This document shows positions 61,679-64,000 of a DNA stretch of 64,000 bases, piece after piece. The DNA lies in contig NZ_CP029550.1 of NCBI RefSeq assembly GCF_003173715.1, positions 434,001 through 498,000 on the forward strand. The letters are read 5' to 3'. Origin of the DNA: Methylobacterium durans. GTDB taxonomy: Bacteria > Pseudomonadota > Alphaproteobacteria > Rhizobiales > Beijerinckiaceae. The first letter of the stretch is position 1; each line of letters begins with the position of its first letter. The notes under the pieces were generated by a model. That model did no database searches, was not told where the DNA came from, and saw only the letters and a program-made list of their open reading frames with translations. A program made the position numbers and the translations under genes.

Positions 61679-61952
61679 GAGACTTCCGGGCCTTCGCCGC
61701 AAGCAGGCGTGCCGCCGAAGGCAACGCCTGAGGGCGGCCGGCGTGAGAAGGCAGGCGCGACTCTCAGCCAAGCTCGGATATCGCGCGTTTCTCGCCGGCC
61801 CGTGCCGACGTGAGAACGCCAGCAATCAATTTCTTGAAACATCCTGCGGCCGCCACGCCGCACCGCTGGGCCAAGCATCATGCTGCGCTTCGGTCGGGCC
61901 GCGACCTGCATCTTCGCAGTCTCGGCTTCCGCCCCGTCTAAGCTATCCTGGA
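61679..61952. other. 274-bp intergenic region
   Basis: It lies between the FnrN-like gene and the broken BON gene, whose 3' ends face each other. No coding content and no clear terminator hairpin was identified. Confidence 0.4.
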
Positions 61953-62392
61953 TCAGACGAGCGTGAGATGGTCCTCTACGGTGCGCACTCCCGGAACGCC
62001 TCCCGCAGCACGTTCGACGACCTCGCGTTCATTCCAAAGATCGACGCAGCCGTCGAGCGTCACCGTATCACCGCTCACACGGACGCGGACGTTACCTGTA
62101 TTGCCAACGGAGCGCTTCAGAGCACCGAGGATGGCCGATCTGACCTCCTCGCAAGCCAGGGGCCGGATGCCGAGCAGATTTACGATCCCACGTACGCCAG
62201 GTAATCGAATAACTGCACGATCCAGGACTGCCTTCTGGTGTTCACTGGGCACGCTGCCGTTAGAAACACCCAGCCGTCCTCGACCACGATCCCGACTGAT
62301 GCATGCGGGATCCGCTCGTCCATTTCGGCAACTTCAGCAGTGCGGTGGGCAAGCTCCTCGTCGCTCGCTCTCGAGGCCTCCCTACAACACAC
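61953..62392 (-). pseudogene. BON-domain protein, frameshifted (two BON domains)
   Basis: Frame one (62392 to about 62257) reads SDEELAHRTAEVAEMDERIP, then VGIVVEDGWVFLT. The frame then breaks where ACGGCAGC probably should be ACGGGCAGC (near 62256-62259), and frame two continues SVPSEHQKAVLDRAVIRLPG and a second BON domain (SVGNTGNVRVRVSGDTVTLD, ending VPGVRTVEDHLTLV). The gene also lacks an obvious ATG, so it is probably inactive, though a base-call error would explain the frameshift. Confidence 0.8.
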
Positions 62393-62480
62393 CTTGAGGC
62401 GGCTGGCGACTGTGCAGGGGACCCTCCCCGTCTCGCGACGGCGTCAGACGGTCCTGTGTCGGAAGGCCACAGCTGGAACT

Positions 62481-63164
62481 TCAGGCGTCGAGGCGACGGA
62501 GGGCAGCCGGGTTGCGTAGGATGACCGAGCGGCGGTTGGTTGGCAACGCGATGACACCCTCGCGCTCGAGTTGCGTCAGCGAGCGAGACACGCTCTCGAT
62601 GGTGAGGCCGAGATGGTCGGCGATGTCGGCCCGCGACATCGGCAGGTTGATGCTTTCCTCTCCCGTCATCCGTTCGGACAGGCCGATCAGGAAGCTTGCG
62701 ATCCTCTCCCTGGCCGACTTCCGCCCAAGAAGCATCATGTGGTCCTGAGCGCGCTCGAGCCCGCGCAATAGTGCGCCGACAACCTCACGGGCGAGGCAAC
62801 CCCCGTCACCCGCTAACGTGCTCCGGTCGCTCGCACGGTAGATGATCAGTTTCGTGTCGGTCACGGCTTCGGCACTGAACCGGTGCTCCTCCCCCGCTTC
62901 GACCCCGAAGATATCCCCGGGCAGGTGGAAGGCGTCGATCTGCCGACGTCCGTCGCTCAGAAGCTTGTAGGTCCGGACCGCGCCCGACGCGACCTTGTAG
63001 AAGAAGGCGATCCGGTCGCCTTCGGCGAAGATCTCTTCGTCCGCTGTGAACGCGCGCCGCGATCCCGCCTTCGGCTCCGGCGTCTGCCGCGGAGAGAACG
63101 CGGCGTCCGGAAGAGCGCCTCCAAGAGCGGGAAGAAGGCCGGCGGTGGCAAGGACGGTCTGCAT
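62481..63164 (-). CDS. FixK-like Crp/Fnr regulator
   Basis: 227 residues. The domain FAEGDRIAFFYKVASGAVRT, DAFHLPGDIFGVEAGEEHRF and the winged helix SRADIADHLGLTIESVSRSL match FixK-type proteins, which act without an iron-sulfur cluster (no Cys cluster is present). Its first 35 residues include a hydrophobic stretch and may start downstream. FixK proteins are usually induced by FixLJ at low oxygen and act on FNR/FixK boxes; one such box lies upstream of the neighbouring receiver gene. No FixL or full FixJ is in the window. Confidence 0.85.
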   Translation of the reverse strand: MQTVLATAGLLPALGGALPDAAFSPRQTPEPKAGSRRAFTADEEIFAEGDRIAFFYKVASGAVRTYKLLSDGRRQIDAFHLPGDIFGVEAGEEHRFSAEAVTDTKLIIYRASDRSTLAGDGGCLAREVVGALLRGLERAQDHMMLLGRKSARERIASFLIGLSERMTGEESINLPMSRADIADHLGLTIESVSRSLTQLEREGVIALPTNRRSVILRNPAALRRLDA

Positions 63165-63247
63165 GGGAGCCTCGGCGTCGGTGACGTGGGCTCTTCGATA
63201 CGTCCTACTTGGGACCCAAGAAATTCAGATGATCCCCCTAAGGGATT

Positions 63248-63649
63248 CTACGTAGGCGTGAGACCGCCCATTCGACTTCCGGACCTCAAGGCATCCCGAA
63301 TGCCTTCCAGAAGCGATCCGTCCTCGAAAGGCTTTTCGACGACAAGGCGGAAGCCGGCATCGGTCGCACGCGCGCGAAGCGCCCGCGAGCCCTTGCCAGT
63401 GATGAGGATGGCGGGAAGCTCCACGTGCCGACTGCGCAACCTGTCGATCAGCTCGACACCGTCCATGCCTGGCATCTGATAGTCGACGACGAGACAGCCA
63501 CTCCCTGGCAGCACCGGCTCGTCGAGCAACTTCGCGCCGTTCTCGTAGAGACGTACATCGAGCCCCTCTAGCTCTAACACGAACCTCAGCGAGTCGCGCA
63601 CCGCCTCGTCGTCGTCGACGACGAGGACCGGTCCCTTGAAGGTGGTCAT
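63248..63649 (-). CDS. FixJ-type receiver protein without output domain
   Basis: 133 residues. A receiver fold: PVLVVDDDEAVRDSLRFVLE with the acidic pair, CLVVDYQMPGMDGVELIDRL around the phospho-acceptor Asp, LITGKGSRALRARA with Thr, and VEKPFEDGSLLEGI with Lys. It lacks the LuxR-type DNA-binding domain of FixJ. The FNR/FixK box 56 bases upstream of its start suggests control by the neighbouring FixK/FnrN proteins. It may titrate phosphate from a FixL-like kinase, as FixT does. Confidence 0.88.
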   Translation of the reverse strand: MTTFKGPVLVVDDDEAVRDSLRFVLELEGLDVRLYENGAKLLDEPVLPGSGCLVVDYQMPGMDGVELIDRLRSRHVELPAILITGKGSRALRARATDAGFRLVVEKPFEDGSLLEGIRDALRSGSRMGGLTPT

Positions 63650-63704
63650 GGCAACGATGGATCCTCGGTTGCCCTTCGTCTACGCGGAACCCGGGGAGGA
63701 TACC

Positions 63705-63718
63705 TTGATCTGCCTCAA
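63705..63718. promoter_or_regulatory. FNR/FixK-type box (anaerobox)
   Basis: TTGATCTGCCTCAA matches TTGAT-N4-ATCAA at 9 of 10 positions. It lies 56 bases upstream of the minus-strand receiver gene start and just beyond the 3' end of the broken CBS gene. Confidence 0.65.
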
Positions 63719-63747
63719 GTGGCCTGAAGCGCGTCCGCCGAGGAGTA

Positions 63748-63988
63748 TCACCCCAAAGCCGGAGTGATGCGCTCGTTCAGGGCATCATCGACTGGCTCGC
63801 GTCTACCGAGCGGAAGGTCGCGGATCGAGAGCATGCCGACTACTTCCTCGCCGTCCTTCACAGGCAGATGGCACAGGCAGATGGCGGCAGTGGCCCTGCA
63901 GCATCCGCGCGAAGGCATCCTGCGCATCGGCGGTAGCAGGAATGGTTGCCGGGTTCCGGGTCATCACGTCGCGGACGAGGGTAAGCAT
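63748..63988 (-). pseudogene. CBS-domain protein disrupted by a 13-bp tandem duplication
   Basis: From the ATG at 63988 the frame encodes MLTLVRDVMTRNPATIPATA, then DAFARMLQGHCRHLPV, the first half of a CBS motif, and then derails. Two exact copies of CACAGGCAGATGG stand at 63859-63871 and 63872-63884. Removing one copy restores VKDGEEVVGMLSIRDLPLGR and REPVDDALNERITPALG to a stop at 63748. Without it the gene is inactive. Low-oxygen regulators nearby suggest the intact protein served in the same response. Confidence 0.85.
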
Positions 63989-64000
63989 CGGATCGCGATG

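Noticed and set aside
1..64000. CRISPR arrays
   Set aside because: No regularly spaced direct repeats were seen anywhere in the window.

Overview
The window is GC-rich alphaproteobacterial DNA, most likely from a Methylobacterium/Methylorubrum-type member of the Methylobacteriaceae. This rests on protein resemblance and gene content: a formyl-CoA:oxalate CoA-transferase, a class I PHA synthase, a FixK/FnrN-type regulator pair, and many short lineage-type proteins (DUF6522, DUF6489, DUF6894, DUF6455). The genus is inferred. Most of the window reads as accessory or decaying DNA: insertion sequences, deleted IS remnants, duplicated cassettes and several genes that each appear to lack a single base.

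Layout. 1-4.4 kb: a molybdenum hydroxylase pair (FAD subunit, cut by the window edge, plus molybdopterin subunit) and an acyl-CoA ligase. 4.46 kb: tRNA-Ser(GCT), used as the integration site of a small P4-like element (integrase, unknown 262-aa protein, AlpA-type regulator, zinc-finger/Toprim primase) up to about 8.1 kb. 9-12 kb: helix-hairpin-helix protein, lytic transglycosylase, and a frameshifted AI-2E-type permease. 12-21 kb: small unknown genes, an IS256-family element, a lone receiver protein, an L,D-transpeptidase, twin small secreted proteins and a tandemly duplicated DUF6522 module. 21.2-25.4 kb: a nitric-oxide module (PAS protein, flavohaemoglobin Hmp, small membrane protein, NsrR, frameshifted HPP/CBS protein) with two closely matching 23-bp NsrR-type operators. 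25.5-29.5 kb: formyl-CoA transferase and an ADP-forming acyl-CoA synthetase. 30-41 kb: a minus-strand sugar/sugar-acid oxidation cluster (TPP enzyme, enolase-superfamily dehydratase, unknown membrane protein with an internal duplication, gluconate-dehydrogenase-type small subunit, GMC oxidoreductase, SMP-30, SDR, glycosidase). 41.4-45.7 kb: Crp/Fnr regulator, ECF sigma factor, DUF4142 protein, cupredoxin and catalase-like peroxidase. 47-50.2 kb: a large haem peroxidase with RTX repeats. 50.4-52 kb: an intact second copy of the small-membrane-protein/HPP cassette. 52.7-58.4 kb: 5-formyl-THF cyclo-ligase, broken Cys/Met lyase, duplicated small gene, and an IS630-type element inserted in the 5' end of phaC. 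58.5-64 kb: small proteins plus an oxygen/NO-response group (FnrN-like and FixK-like regulators, receiver protein, broken BON and CBS proteins) with two FNR/FixK-type boxes.

Functional links. The NsrR-Hmp-HPP group is a coherent nitrosative-stress regulon. The 34.5-41 kb genes are packed like an operon for oxidising a sugar or sugar acid, in which the unknown membrane protein could carry electrons or anchor the flavoprotein. The most interesting candidates for a second look are that membrane protein and complex, the NsrR regulon with its duplicated HPP cassette, the tRNA-Ser satellite element with its orphan gene, and the IS630 insertion that gives phaC a possible IS-derived start.
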